From Diprion similis (lineage: Eukaryota > Arthropoda > Insecta > Hymenoptera > Diprionidae), in assembly GCF_021155765.1 (NCBI RefSeq), contig NC_060106.1, positions 20,610,031 through 20,674,030 on the forward strand: DNA of 64,000 nt, in the 5' to 3' direction. The notes beneath the pieces are model-generated. The model searched no databases. It worked only from the letters and a program-made list of their open reading frames with translations, and was not told where the DNA came from. The position numbers were made by a program, and so were the translations under genes. Below are positions 12,268 to 26,399 of this stretch, piece after piece. Numbering within the stretch: the stretch's first letter is position 1; the number at the start of each line of letters is the position of its first letter.

Positions 12268-15200
12268 TTGGCGAAAATTTTGACGTCATCGAGAAGTGCT
12301 GCAATTAATTCTGAAAGGCACTATTCCAACGTATTTTTGCGAGAGAAATCGATTAAGCGCAGTCCCAATACGCTGCGAGCAACGCCTGAAAAGTTACAGC
12401 CAAATAACTGCAGATTTTCGTTGTCATTTCTCTGCTGTTGGTCCCACGTTATTTTTCACCTCTTTTCTGAGTTCCTGGGGGTCGAATTAGTCTAGAAAGT
12501 GTCATACGAATCGATTTCAAGCCGAAAAATTTTCAGCTCGAAAATTCACCAAAAAGTAAGGCTAAACCCTTTGGATTTTTGGCGGAAATTTCGACGTCAT
12601 CAAAAAGTGCTGCAATTAATTTTGTGAGGCACTATTCCGACGTATTTTTGCGAGAGGAATCGATTTAGCGCAGTCCCAATACGCTGCGAGCAACGCCTGA
12701 AAAGTTAGAGCCAAAAAACTGCATATTTTCGTCGTCATTTCTCTGCTGTTGGTCCCACGTTATTTTTCACCTCTTTTCTGAGTTCCTGGGGGTCGAATTA
12801 GTCTAGAAAAGGTCATACGAATCGATTTCAAGCCGAGAAATTTTCAGCTCAAAAATTCACCAAAAAGTAAGGCTAACCCCTTTGGATTTTTGGCGAAAAT
12901 TTTGACGTCATCGAGAAGTGCTGCAATTAATTCTGTGAGGCACTATTCCAACGTATTTTTGCGAGAGAAATCGATTAAGCGCAGTCCCAATACGCTGCGA
13001 GCAACGCCTGAAAAGTTACAGCCAAATAACTGCAGATTTTCGTTGTCATTTCTCTGCTGTTGGTCCCACGTTATTTTCCATGTGTTTTCTGAGTTCCTGA
13101 GGGTCGAATAAGTCTCGAAAGGGTCATACGAATCGATTCCGAGCCGAGAAATTTTCGACTCAAAAATTCATGAAAAAAGGAAAGCTAACCCCTTTGGATT
13201 TTTGGCGGAAATTTCGACGTCATCGGAAAGTGCTGCAATTAATTCTGTAAGGCACTATTCCGACGTATTTTTGCGAGAGGAATCGATTCAGCGCAGTCCC
13301 AATACGCTGCGAGCAACGCCTGAAAAGTTACAGCCGAAAAACTGCATATTTTCGTCGTCATTTCTCTGCTGTTGGTCCCACGTTATTTTTCACCCATTTT
13401 CTGAGTTCCTGGGGGTCGAATTAGTCTAGAAAGGGTCATACGAATCGATTTCAAGCCGAGAAATTTTCAGCTCAAAAATTCACCAAAAAGTAAGGCTAAC
13501 CCCTTTGGATTTTTGGCGGAAATTTCGACGTCATCAAAAAGTGCTGCAATTAATTTTGTGAGGCACTATTCCGACGTATTTTTGCGAGAGAAATCGATTC
13601 AGCGCAGTCCCAATACGCTGCGAGCAACGCCTGAAAAGTTACAGCCAAATAACTGCAGATTTTCGTTGTCATTTCTCTGCTGTTGGTCCCACGTTATTTT
13701 CCATGTGTTTTCTGAGTTCCTAAGGGTCGAATTAGTCTGTAAAGGGTCATACGAATCGATTCCGAGCCGAGAAATTTTCGACTCGAAAATTCATGAAAAA
13801 AGGAAGGCTAACCCCTTTGGATTTTTGGCGAAAATTTCAACGACTTTGAAAAGTGCTGCGATGAATTTTTCGAGACCCTATTCCGACGTCATTTTGCGAG
13901 AGGAATCGACTGAATGCAGTCCTAATACGCTGCGAGCAACGCCTGAAAAGTTACAGCCAAAAAACTGCATATTTTCGTCGTCATTTCTCTGCTGTTGGTC
14001 CCACGTTATTTTTCACCTCTTCTCTGAGTTCCTGGGGGTCGAATTAGTCTAGAAAGGGTCATACGAATCGATTTCAAGCCGAGAAATTTTCAGCTCAAAA
14101 ATTCACCAGAAAGTAAGGCTAACCCCTTTGGATTTTTGGCGGAAATTTCGACGTCATCGGAAAGTGCTGCAATTAATTCTGTAAGGCACTATTCCGACGT
14201 ATTTTTGCGAGAGAAATCGATTAAGCGCAGTCCGAATACGCTGCGAGCAACGCCTGAAAAGTTACAGCCAAAAAACTGCATATTATCGTCGTCATTTCTC
14301 TGCTGTTGGTCCCACGTTATTTTTCACCTCTTTTCTGAGTTCCTGGGGGTCGAATTAGTCTAGAAAGTGTCATACGAATCGATTTCAAGCCGAAAAATTT
14401 TCAGCTCGGAAATTCACCAAAAAGTAAGGCTAACCCCTTTGGATTTTTGGCGGAAATTTCGACGTCATCAAAAAGTGCTGCAATTAATTTTGTGAGGCAC
14501 TATTCCGACGTATTTTTGCGAGAGGAATCGATTCAGCGCAGTCCCAATACGCTGCGAGCAACGCCTGAAAAGTTACAGCCAAATAACTGCATATTATCGT
14601 CGTCATTTCTCTGCTGTTGGTCCCACGTTATTTTTCACCTCTTTTCTAAGTTCCTGGGGGTCGAATTAGTCTAGAAAGAGTCATACGAATCGATTTCAAG
14701 CCGAGAAATTTTCAGCTCAAAAATTCACCAAAAAGTAAGGCTAACCCCTTTGGATTTTTGGCGGAAATTTCGACGTCATCAAAAAGTGCTGCAATTAATT
14801 TTGTGAGGCACTATTTCGACGTATTTTTGCGAGAGAAATCGATTCAGCGCAGTCCCAATACGCTGCGAGCAACGCCTGAAAAGTTAGAGCCAAAAAACTG
14901 CATATTTTCGTCGTCATTTCTCTGCTGTTGGTCCCACGTTATTTTTCACCTCTTTTCTGAGTTCCTGGGGGTCGAATTAGTCTAGAAAAGGTCATACGAA
15001 TCGATTTCAAGCCGAGAAATTTTCAGCTCAAAAATTCACCAAAAAGTACGGCTAACCCCTTTGGATTTTTGGCGAAAATTTTGACGTCATCGAGAAGTGC
15101 TGCAATTAATTCTGAAAGGCACTATTCCAACGTATTTTTGCGAGAGAAATCGATTAAGCGCAGTCCCAATACGCTGCGAGCAACGCCTGAAAAGTTACAG

Positions 15201-17475
15201 CCAAATAACTGCAGATTTTCGTTGTCATTTCTCTGCTGTTGGTCCCACGTTATTTTTCACCTCTTTTCTGAGTTCCTGGGGGTCGAATTAGTCTAGAAAG
15301 TGTCATACGAATCGATTTCAAGCCGAAAAATTTTCAGCTCGAAAATTCACCAAAAAGTAAGGCTAAACCCTTTGGATTTTTGGCGGAAATTTCGACGTCA
15401 TCAAAAAGTGCTGCAATTAATTTTGTGAGGCACTATTTCGACGTATTTTTGCAAGAGGAATCGATTCAGCGCAGTCCCAATACGCTGCGAGCAACGCCTG
15501 AAAAGTTAGAGCCAAAAAACTGCATATTTTCGTCGTCATTTCTCTGCTGTTGGTCCCACGTTATTTTTCACCTCTTTTCTGAGTTCCTGGGGGTCGAATT
15601 AGTCTAGAAAAGGTCATACGAATCGATTTCAAGCCGAGAAATTTTCAGCTCAAAAATTCACCAAAAAGTAAGGCTAACCCCTTTGGATTTTTGGCGAAAA
15701 TTTTGACGTCATCGAGAAGTGCTGCAATTAATTCTGTGAGGCACTATTCCAACGTATTTTTGCGAGAGAAATCGATTAAGCGCAGTCCCAATACGCTGCG
15801 GGCAACGCCTGAAAAGTTACAGCCAAATAACTGCAGATTTTCGTTGTCATTTCTCTGCTGTTGGTCCCACGTTATTTTCCATGTGTTTTCTGAGTTCCTG
15901 AGGGTCGAATAAGTCTAGAAAGGGTCATACGAATCGATTCCGAGCCGAGAAATTTTCGACTCAAAAATTCATGAAAAAAGGAAAGCTAACCCCTTTGGAT
16001 TTTTGGCGGAAATTTCGACGTCATCGGAAAGTGCTGCAATTAATTCTGTAAGGCACTATTCCGACGTATTTTTGCGAGAGGAATCGATTCAGCGCAGTCC
16101 CAATACGCTGCGAGCAACGCCTGAAAAGTTACAGCCGAAAAACTGCATATTTTCGTCGTCATTTCTCTGCTGTTGGTCCCACGTTATTTTTCACCCATTT
16201 TCTGAGTTCCTGGGGGTCGAATTAGTCTAGAAAGGGTCATACGAATCGATTTCAAGCCGAGAAATTTTCAGCTCAAAAATTCACCAAAAAGTAAGGCTAA
16301 CCCCTTTGGATTTTTGGCGGAAATTTCGACGTCATCAAAAAGTGCTGCAATTAATTTTGTGAGGCACTATTCCGACGTATTTTTGCGAGAGAAATCGATT
16401 CAGCGCAGTCCCAATACGCTGCGAGCAACGCCTGAAAAGTTACAGCCAAATAACTGCAGATTTTCGTTGTCATTTCTCTGCTGTTGGTCCCACGTTATTT
16501 TCCATGTGTTTTCTGAGTTCCTGAGGGTCGAATTAGTCTGTAAAGGGTCATACGAATCGATTCCGAGCCGAGAAATTTTCGACTCGAAAATTCATGAAAA
16601 AAGGAAGGCTAACCCCTTTGGATTTTTGGCGAAAATTTCAACGACTTTGAAAAGTGCTGCGATGAATTTTTCGAGACCCTATTCCGACGTCATTTTGCGA
16701 GAGGAATCGACTGAATGCAGTCCTAATACGCTGCGAGCAACGCCTGAAAAGTTACAGCCAAAAAACTGCATATTTTCGTCGTCATTTCTCTGCTGTTGGT
16801 CCCACGTTATTTTTCACCTCTTCTCTGAGTTCCTGGGGGTCGAATTAGTCTAGAAAGGGTCATACGAATCGATTTCAAGCCGAGAAATTTTCAGCTCAAA
16901 AATTCACCAGAAAGTAAGGCTAACCCCTTTGGATTTTTGGCGGAAATTTCGACGTCATCGGAAAGTGCTGCAATTAATTCTGTAAGGCACTATTCCGACG
17001 TATTTTTGCGAGAGAAATCGATTAAGCGCAGTCCGAATACGCTGCGAGCAACGCCTGAAAAGTTACAGCCAAAAAACTGCATATTATCGTCGTAATTTCT
17101 CTGCTGTTGGTCCCACGTTATTTTTCACCTCTTTTCTGAGTTCCTGGGGGTCGAATTAGTCTAGAAAGTGTCATACGAATCAATTTCAAGCCGAAAAATT
17201 TTCGGCTCGGAAATTCACCAAAAAGTAAGGCTAACCCCTTTGGATTTTTGGCGGAAATTTCGACGTCATCAAAAAGTGCTGCAATTAATTTTGTGAGGCA
17301 CTATTCCGACGTATTTTTGCGAGAGGAATCGATTCAGCGCAGTCCCAATACGCTGCGAGCAACGCCTGAAAAGTTACAGCCAAAAAACTGCATATTTTCG
17401 TCGTCATTTCTCTGCTGTTGGTCCCACGTTATTTTTCACCTCTTTTCTGAGTTCCTGGGGGTCGAATTAGTCTAG
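12268..17475 (+). repeat. Higher-order repeat, nine-monomer period (~2801 bp)
   Basis: The monomer order starting at 12268 is repeated from 15069: variants at 12268, 12890, 13202, 13513 and 14136 reappear 2801 bases later (15069, 15691, 16003, 16314, about 16937). The read-through pair at 13513-14052 and 16314-16853 and the cacccattttctg variant recur in the same slots. Similarity breaks down near 14.7/17.5 kb. The same 2801 offset links 20049 with 22850. Confidence 0.8.
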
Positions 17476-19230
17476 AAAAGGTCATACGAATCGATTTCAA
17501 GCCGAGAAATTTTCAGCTCAAAAATTCACCAAAAAGTAAGGCTAACCCCTTTGGATTTGTGGCGAAAATTTTGACGTCATCGAGAAGTGCTGCAATTAAT
17601 TCTGAAAGGCACTATTCCAACGTATTTTTGCGAGAGAAATCGATTAAGCGCAGTCCCAATACGCTGCGAGCAACGCCTGAAAAGTTACAGCCAAATAACT
17701 GCAGATTTTCGTTGTCATTTCTCTGCTGTTGGTCCCACGTTATTTTTCACCTCTTTTCTGAGTTCCTGGGGGTCGAATTAGTCTAGAAAGTGTCATACGA
17801 ATCGATTTCAAGCCGAAAAATTTTCAGCTCGAAAATTCACCAAAAAGTAAGGCTAACCCCTTTGGATTTTTGGCGGAAATTTCGACGTCATCAAAAAGTG
17901 CTGCAATTAATTTTGTGAGGCACTATTCCGACGTATTTTTGCGGGAGGAATCGATTCAGCGCAGTCCCAATACGCTGCGAGCAACGCCTGAAAAGTTAGA
18001 GCCAAAAAACTGCATATTTTCGTCGTCATTTCTCTGCTGTTGGTCCCACGTTATTTTTCACCTATTTTCTGAGTTCCTGGGGGTCGAATTAGTCTAGAAA
18101 AGGTCATACGAATCGATTTCAAGCCGAGAAATTTTCAGCTCAAAAATTCACCAAAAAGTAAGGCTAACCCCTTTGGATTTTTGGCGAAAATTTTGACGTC
18201 ATCGAGAAGTGCTGCAATTAATTCTGTGAGGCACTATTCCAACGTATTTTTGCGAGAGAAATCGATTAAGCGCAGTCCCAATACGCTGCGAGCAACGCCT
18301 GAAAAGTTACAGCCAAATAACTGGAGATTTTCGTTGTCATTTCTCTGCTGTTGGTCCCACGTTATTTTCCATGTGTTTTCTAAGTTCCTGAGGGTCGAAT
18401 TAGTCTAAAAAGGGTCATACGAATCCATTCCGAGCCGAGAAATTTTCGACTCAAAAATTCATGAAAAAAGGAAGGCTAACCCCTTTGGATTTTTGGCGAA
18501 AATTTCGACGACTTTGAAAAGTGCTGCGATGAATTTTTCGAGACCCTATTCCGACGTCATTTTGCGAGAGGAATCGACTGAGCGCAGTCCCAATACGCTG
18601 CGAGCAACGCCTGAAAAGTTACAGCCAAAAAACTGCAGATTTTCGTTGTCATTTCTCTGCTGTTGGTCCCACGTTATTTTTCAACTCTTTTCTGGGTTCC
18701 TGGGGGTCGAATTAGTCTGGGAAGGGTCATACGAATCGATTTCAAGCCGAGAAATTTTCGGCTCAAAAATTCACCAAAAAGTAAGGCTAACCCCTTTGGA
18801 TTTTTGGCGAAAATTTTGACGTCATCGAGAAGTGCTGCAATTAATTCTGTAAGGCACTATTCCAACGTATTTTTGCGAGAGAAATCGATTAAGCGCAGTC
18901 CCAATACGCTGCGAGCAACGCCTGAAAAGTTACAGCCAAATAACTGCAGATTTTCGTTGTCATTTCTCTGCTGTTGGTCCCACGTTATTTTCCATGTGTT
19001 TTCTGAGTTCCTGAGGGTCGAATTAGTCTAAAAAGGGTCATACGAATCAATTCCGAGCCGAGAAATTTTCGACTCAAAAATTCATGAAAAAAGGAAGGCT
19101 AACCCCTTTGGATTTTTGGCGAAAATTTCGACGACTTTGAAAAGTGCTGCGATGAATTTTTCGAGACCCTATTCCGACGTCATTTTGCGAGTGGAATCGA
19201 CTGAGCGCAGTCCCAATACGCTGCGAGCAA
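12890..19230 (+). repeat. Large intra-array duplication, copy 1 (offset 7159)
   Basis: This ~6.3-kb block recurs at about 20049-26390 with a constant offset of 7159 (23 monomers). Rare private variants are shared at exactly that offset: gtaatttctc (17092 and 24251), ggatttgtgg (17553 and 24712), gcgggaggaatcg (about 17941 and 25100) and aactggagatttt (about 18320 and 25479). Only scattered single-base differences are seen, so the duplication is recent. Confidence 0.85.
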
Positions 19231-20048
19231 CGCCTGAAAAGTTACAGCCAAAAAACTGCAGATTTTCGTTGTCATTTCTCTGCTGTTGGTCCCACGTTAT
19301 TTTTCAACTCTTTTCTGGGTTCCTGGGGGTCGAATTAGTCTGGGAAGGGTCATACGAATCGATTTCAAGCCGAGAAATTTTCGGCTCAAAAATTCACCAG
19401 AAAGTAAGGCTAACCCCTTTGGATTTTTGGCGGAAATTTCGACGTCATCGAAAAGTGCTGCAATTAATTCTGTAAGGCACTATTCCGACGTATTTTTGCG
19501 AGAGAAATCGATTAAGCGCAGTCCCAATACGCTGCGAGCAACGCCCGAAAAGTTACAGCCAAATAACTGCATATTATCGTCGTCATTTCTCTGCTGTTGG
19601 TCCCACGTTATTTTTCACCTCTTTTCTAAGTTCCTGGGGGTCGAATTAGTCTAGAAAGAGTCATACGAATCGATTTCAAGCCGAGAAATTTTCAGCTCAA
19701 AAATTCACCAAAAAGTAAGGCTAACCCCTTTGGATTTTTGGCGGAAATTTCGACGTCATCAAAAAGTGCTGCAATTAATTTTGTGAGGCACTATTTCGAC
19801 GTATTTTTGCGAGAGAAATCGATTCAGCGCAGTCCCAATACGCTGCGAGCAACGCCTGAAAAGTTACAGCCAAAAAACTGCATATTTTCGTCGTCATTTC
19901 TCTGCTGTTGGTCCCACGTTATTTTTCACCTCTTTTCTGAGTTCCTGGGGGTCGAATTAGTCTAGAAAAGGTCATACGAATCGATTTCAAGCCGAGAAAT
20001 TTTCAGCTCAAAAATTCACCAAAAAGTAAGGCTAACCCCTTTGGATTT

Positions 20049-23000
20049 TTGGCGAAAATTTTGACGTCATCGAGAAGTGCTGCAATTAATTCTGTGAGGC
20101 ACTATTCCAACGTATTTTTGCGAGAGAAATCGATTAAGCGCAGTCCCAATACGCTGCGAGCAACGCCTGAGAAGTTACAGCCAAATAACTGCAGATTTTC
20201 GTTGTCATTTCTCTGCTGTTGGTCCCACGTTATTTTCCATGTGTTTTCTGAGTTCCTGAGGGTCGAATAAGTCTCGAAAGGGTCATACGAATCGATTCCG
20301 AGCCGAGAAATTTTCGACTCAAAAATTCATGAAAAAAGGAAAGCTAACCCCTTTGGATTTTTGGCGGAAATTTCGACGTCATCGGAAAGTGCTGCAATTA
20401 ATTCTGTAAGGCACTATTCCGACGTATTTTTGCGAGAGGAATCGATTCAGCGCAGTCCCAATACGCTGCGAGCAACGCCTGAAAAGTTACAGCCGAAAAA
20501 CTGCATATTTTCGTCGTCATTTCTCTGCTGTTGGTCCCACGTTATTTTTCACCCATTTTCTGAGTTCCTGGGGGTCGAATTAGTCTAGAAAGGGTCATAC
20601 GAATCGATTTCAAGCCGAGAAATTTTCAGCTCAAATATTCACCAAAAAGTAAGGCTAACCCCTTTGGATTTTTGGCGGAAATTTCGACGTCATCAAAAAG
20701 TGCTGCAATTAATTTTGTGAGGCACTATTCCGACGTATTTTTGCGAGAGAAATCGATTCAGCGCAGTCCCAATACGCTGCGAGCAACGCCTGAAAAGTTA
20801 CAGCCAAATAACTGCAGATTTTCGTTGTCATTTCTCTGCTGTTGGTCCCACGTTATTTTCCATGTGTTTTCTGAGTTCCTGAGGGTCGAATTAGTCTGTA
20901 AAGGGTCATACGAATCGATTCCGAGCCGAGAAATTTTCGACTCGAAAATTCATGAAAAAAGGAAGGCTAACCCCTTTGGATTTTTGGCGAAAATTTCAAC
21001 GACTTTGAAAAGTGCTGCGATGAATTTTTCGAGACCCTATTCCGACGTCATTTTGCGAGAGGAATCGACTGAATGCAGTCCTAATACGCTGCGAGCAACG
21101 CCTGAAAAGTTACAGCCAAAAAACTGCATATTTTCGTCGTCATTTCTCTGCTGTTGGTCCCACGTTATTTTTCACCTCTTCTCTGAGTTCCTGGGGGTCG
21201 AATTAGTCTAGAAAGGGTCATACGAATCGATTTCAAGCCGAGAAATTTTCAGCTCAAAAATTCACCAGAAAGTAAGGCTAACCCCTTTGGATTTTTGGCG
21301 GAAATTTCGACGTCATCGGAAAGTGCTGCAATTAATTCTGTAAGGCACTATTCCGACGTATTTTTGCGAGAGAAATCGATTAAGCGCAGTCCGAATACGC
21401 TGCGAGCAACGCCTGAAAAGTTACAGCCAAAAAACTGCATATTATCGTCGTCATTTCTCTGCTGTTGGTCCCACGTTATTTTTCACCTTTTTTCTGAGTT
21501 CCTGGGGGTCGAATTAGTCTAGAAAGTGTCATACGAATCGATTTCAAGCCGAAAAATTTTCAGCTCGGAAATTCACCAAAAAGTAAGGCTAACCCCTTTG
21601 GATTTTTGGCGGAAATTTCGACGTCATCAAAAAGTGCTGCAATTAATTTTGTGAGGCACTATTCCGACGTATTTTTGCGAGAGGAATCGATTCAGCGCAG
21701 TCCCAATACGCTGCGAGCAACGCCTGAAAAGTTACAGCCAAATAACTGCATATTATCGTCGTCATTTCTCTGCTGTTGGTCCCACGTTATTTTTCACCTC
21801 TTTTCTAAGTTCCTGGGGGTCGAATTAGTCTAGAAAGAGTCATACGAATCGATTTCAAGCCGAGAAATTTTCAGCTCAAAAATTCACCAAAAAGTAAGGC
21901 TAACCCCTTTGGATTTTTGGCGGAAATTTCGACGTCATCAAAAAGTGCTGCAATTAATTTTGTGAGGCACTATTTCGACGTATTTTTGCGAGAGAAATCG
22001 ATTCAGCGCAGTCCCAATACGCTGCGAGCAACGCCTGAAAAGTTAGAGCCAAAAAACTGCATATTTTCGTCGTCATTTCTCTGCTGATGGTCCCACGTTA
22101 TTTTTCACCTCTTTTCTGAGTTCCTGGGGGTCGAATTAGTCTAGAAAAGGTCATACGAATCGATTTCAAGCCGAGAAATTTTCAGCTCAAAAATTCACCA
22201 AAAAGTACGGCTAACCCCTTTGGATTTTTGGCGAAAATTTTGACGTCATCGAGAAGTGCTGCAATTAATTCTGAAAGGCACTATTCCAACGTATTTTTGC
22301 GAGAGAAATCGATTAAGCGCAGTCCCAATACGCTGCGAGCAACGCCTGAAAAGTGACAGCCAAATAACTGCAGATTTTCGTTGTCATTTCTCTGCTGTTG
22401 GTCCCACGTTATTTTTCACCTCTTTTCTGAGTTCCTGGGGGTCGAATTAGTCTAGAAAGTGTCATACGAATCGATTTCAAGCCGAAAAATTTTCAGCTCG
22501 AAAATTCACCAAAAAGTAAGGCTAAACCCTTTGGATTTTTGGCGGAAATTTCGACGTCATCAAAAAGTGCTGCAATTAATTTTGTGAGGCACTATTCCGA
22601 CGTATTTTTGCGAGAGGAATCGATTTAGCGCAGTCCCAATACGCTGCGAGCAACGCCTGAAAAGTTAGAGCCAAAAAACTGCATATTTTCGTCGTCATTT
22701 CTCTGCTGTTGGTCCCACGTTATTTTTCACCTCTTTTCTGAGTTCCTGGGGGTCGAATTAGTCTAGAAAAGGTCATACGAATCGATTTCAAGCCGAGAAA
22801 TTTTCAGCTCAAAAATTCACCAAAAAGTAAGGCTAACCCCTTTGAATTTTTGGCGAAAATTTTGACGTCATCGAGAAGTGCTGCAATTAATTCTGTGAGG
22901 CACTATTCCAACGTATTTTTGCGAGAGAAATCGATTAAGCGCAGTCCCAATACGCTGCGAGCAACGCCTGAAAAGTTACAGCCAAATAACTGCAGATTTT

Positions 23001-26000
23001 CGTTGTCATTTCTCTGCTGTTGGTCCCACGTTATTTTCCATGTGTTTTCTGAGTTCCTGAGGGTCGAATAAGTCTAGAAAGGGTCATACGAATCGATTCC
23101 GAGCCGAGAAATTTTCGACTCAAAAATTCATGAAAAAAGGAAAGCTAACCCCTTTGGATTTTTGGCGGAAATTTCGACGTCATCGGAAAGTGCTGCAATT
23201 AATTCTGTAAGGCACTATTCCGACGTATTTTTGCGAGAGGAATCGATTCAGCGCAGTCCCAATACGCTGCGAGCAACGCCTGAAAAGTTACAGCCGAAAA
23301 ACTGCATATTTTCGTCGTCATTTCTCTGCTGTTGGTCCCACGTTATTTTTCACCCATTTTCTGAGTTCCTGGGGGTCGAATTAGTCTAGAAAGGGTCATA
23401 CGAATCGATTTCAAGCCGAGAAATTTTCAGCTCAAAAATTCACCAAAAAGTAAGGCTAACCCCTTTGGATTTTTGGCGGAAATTTCGACGTCATCAAAAA
23501 GTGCTGCAATTAATTTTGTGAGGCACTATTCCGACGTATTTTTGCGAGAGAAATCGATTCAGCGCAGTCCCAATACGCTGCGAGCAACGCCTGAAAAGTT
23601 ACAGCCAAATAACTGCAGATTTTCGTTGTCATTTCTCTGCTGTTGGTCCCACGTTATTTTCCATGTGTTTTCTGAGTTCCTGAGGGTCGAATTAGTCTGT
23701 AAAGGGTCATACGAATCGATTCCGAGCCGAGAAATTTTCGACTCGAAAATTCATGAAAAAAGGAAGGCTAACCCCTTTGGATTTTTGGCGAAAATTTCAA
23801 CGACTTTGAAAAGTGCTGCGATGAATTTTTCGAGACCCTATTCCGACGTCATTTTGCGAGAGGAATCGACTGAATGCAGTCCTAATACGCTGCGAGCAAC
23901 GCCTGAAAAGTTACAGCCAAAAAACTGCATATTTTCGTCGTCATTTCTCTGCTGTTGGTCCCACGTTATTTTTCACCTCTTCTCTGAGTTCCTGGGGGTC
24001 GAATTAGTCTAGAAAGGGTCATACGAATCGATTTCAAGCCGAGAAATTTTCAGCTCAAAAATTCACCAGAAAGTAAGGCTAACCCCTTTGGATTTTTGGC
24101 GGAAATTTCGACGTCATCGGAAAGTGCTGCAATTAATTCTGTAAGGCACTATTCCGACGTATTTTTGCGAGAGAAATCGATTAAGCGCAGTCCGAATACG
24201 CTGCGAGCAACGCCTGAAAAGTTACAGCCAAAAAACTGCATATTATCGTCGTAATTTCTCTGCTGTTGGTCCCACGTTATTTTTCACCTCTTTTCTGAGT
24301 TCCTGGGGGTCGAATTAGTCTAGAAAGTGTCATACGAATCGATTTCAAGCCGAAAAATTTTCAGCTCGGAAATTCACCAAAAAGTAAGGCTAACCCCTTT
24401 GGATTTTTGGCGGAAATTTCGACGTCATCAAAAAGTGCTGCAATTAATTTTGTGAGGCACTATTCCGACGTATTTTTGCGAGAGGAATCGATTCAGCGCA
24501 GTCCCAATACGCTGCGAGCAACGCCTGAAAAGTTAGAGCCAAAAAACTGCATATTTTCGTCGTCATTTCTCTGCTGTTGGTCCCACGTTATTTTTCACCT
24601 CTTTTCTGAGTTCCTGGGGGTCGAATTAGTCTAGAAAAGGTCATACGAATCGATTTCAAGCCGAGAAATTTTCAGCTCAAAAATTCACCAAAAAGTAAGG
24701 CTAACCCCTTTGGATTTGTGGCGAAAATTTTGACGTCATCGAGAAGTGCTGCAATTAATTCTGAAAGGCACTATTCCAACGTATTTTTGCGAGAGAAATC
24801 GATTAAGCGCAGTCCCAATACGCTGCGAGCAACGCCTGAAAAGTTACAGCCAAATAACTGCAGATTTTCGTTGTCATTTCTCTGCTGTTGGTCCCACGTT
24901 ATTTTTCACCTCTTTTCTGAGTTCCTGGGGGTCGAATTAGTCTAGAAAGTGTCATACGAATCGATTTCAAGCCGAAAAATTTTCAGCTCGAAAATTCACC
25001 AAAAAGTAAGGCTAACCCCTTTGGATTTTTGGCGGAAATTTCGACGTCATCAAAAAGTGCTGCAATTAATTTTGTGAGGCACTATTCCGACGTATTTTTG
25101 CGGGAGGAATCGATTCAGCGCAGTCCCAATACGCTGCGAGCAACGCCTGAAAAGTTAGAGCCAAAAAACTGCATATTTTCGTCGTCATTTCTCTGCTGTT
25201 GGTCCCACGTTATTTTTCACCTCTTTTCTGAGTTCCTGGGGGTCGAATTAGTCTAGAAAAGGTCATACGAATCGATTTCAAGCCGAGAAATTTTCAGCTC
25301 AAGAATTCACCAAAAAGTAAGGCTAACCCCTTTGGATTTTTGGCGAAAATTTTGACGTCATCGAGAAGTGCTGCAATTAATTCTGTGAGGCACTATTTCA
25401 ACGTATTTTTGCGAGAGAAATCGATTAAGCGCAGTCCCAATACGCTGCGAGCAACGCCTGAAAAGTTACAGCCAAATAACTGGAGATTTTCGTTGTCATT
25501 TCTCTGCTGTTGGTCCCACGTTATTTTCCATGTGTTTTCTAAGTTCCTGAGGGTCGAATTAGTCTAAAAAGGGTCATACGAATCCATTCCGAGCCGAGAA
25601 TTTTTCGACTCAAAAATTCATGAAAAAAGGAAGGCTAACCCCTTTGGATTTTTGGCGAAAATTTCGACGACTTTGAAAAGTGCTGCGATGAATTTTTCGA
25701 GACCCTATTCCGACGTCATTTTGCGAGAGGAATCGACTGAGCGCAGTCCCAATACGCTGCGAGCAACGCCTGAAAAGTTACAGCCAAAAAACTGCAGATT
25801 TTCGTTGTCATTTCTCTGCTGTTGGTCCCACGTTATTTTTCAACTCTTTTCTGGGTTCCTGGGGGTCGAATTAGTCTGGGAAGGGTCATACGAATCGATT
25901 TCAAGCCGAGAAATTTTCGGCTCAAAAATTCACCAAAAAGTAAGGCTAACCCCTTTGGATTTTTGGCGAAAATTTTGACGTCATCGAGAAGTGCTGCAAT

Positions 26001-26390
26001 TAATTCTGTAAGGCACTATTCCAACGTATTTTTGCGAGAGAAATCGATTAAGCGCAGTCCCAATACGCTGCGAGCAACGCCTGAAAAGTTACAGCCAAAT
26101 AACTGCAGATTTTCGTTGTCATTTCTCTGCTGTTGGTCCCACGTTATTTTCCATGTGTTTTCTGAGTTCCTGAGGGTCGAATTAGTCTAAAAAGGGTCAT
26201 ACGAATCAATTCCGAGCCGAGAAATTTTCGACTCAAAAATTCATGAAAAACGGAAGGCTAACCCCTTTGGATTTTTGGCGAAAATTTCGACGACTTTGAA
26301 AAGTGCTGCGATGAATTTTTCGAGACCCTATTCCGACGTCATTTTGCGAGAGGAATCGACTGAGCGCAGTCCCAATACGCTGCGAGCAAC
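20049..26390 (+). repeat. Large intra-array duplication, copy 2 (offset 7159)
   Basis: Second copy of 12890-19230. The two part company inside the type A monomer at 19116/26275, where copy 2 switches to a type B 3' half (catattttcgtcg), which marks the junction within a monomer as expected for unequal crossover. Confidence 0.85.
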
Positions 26391-26399
26391 GCCTGAAAA

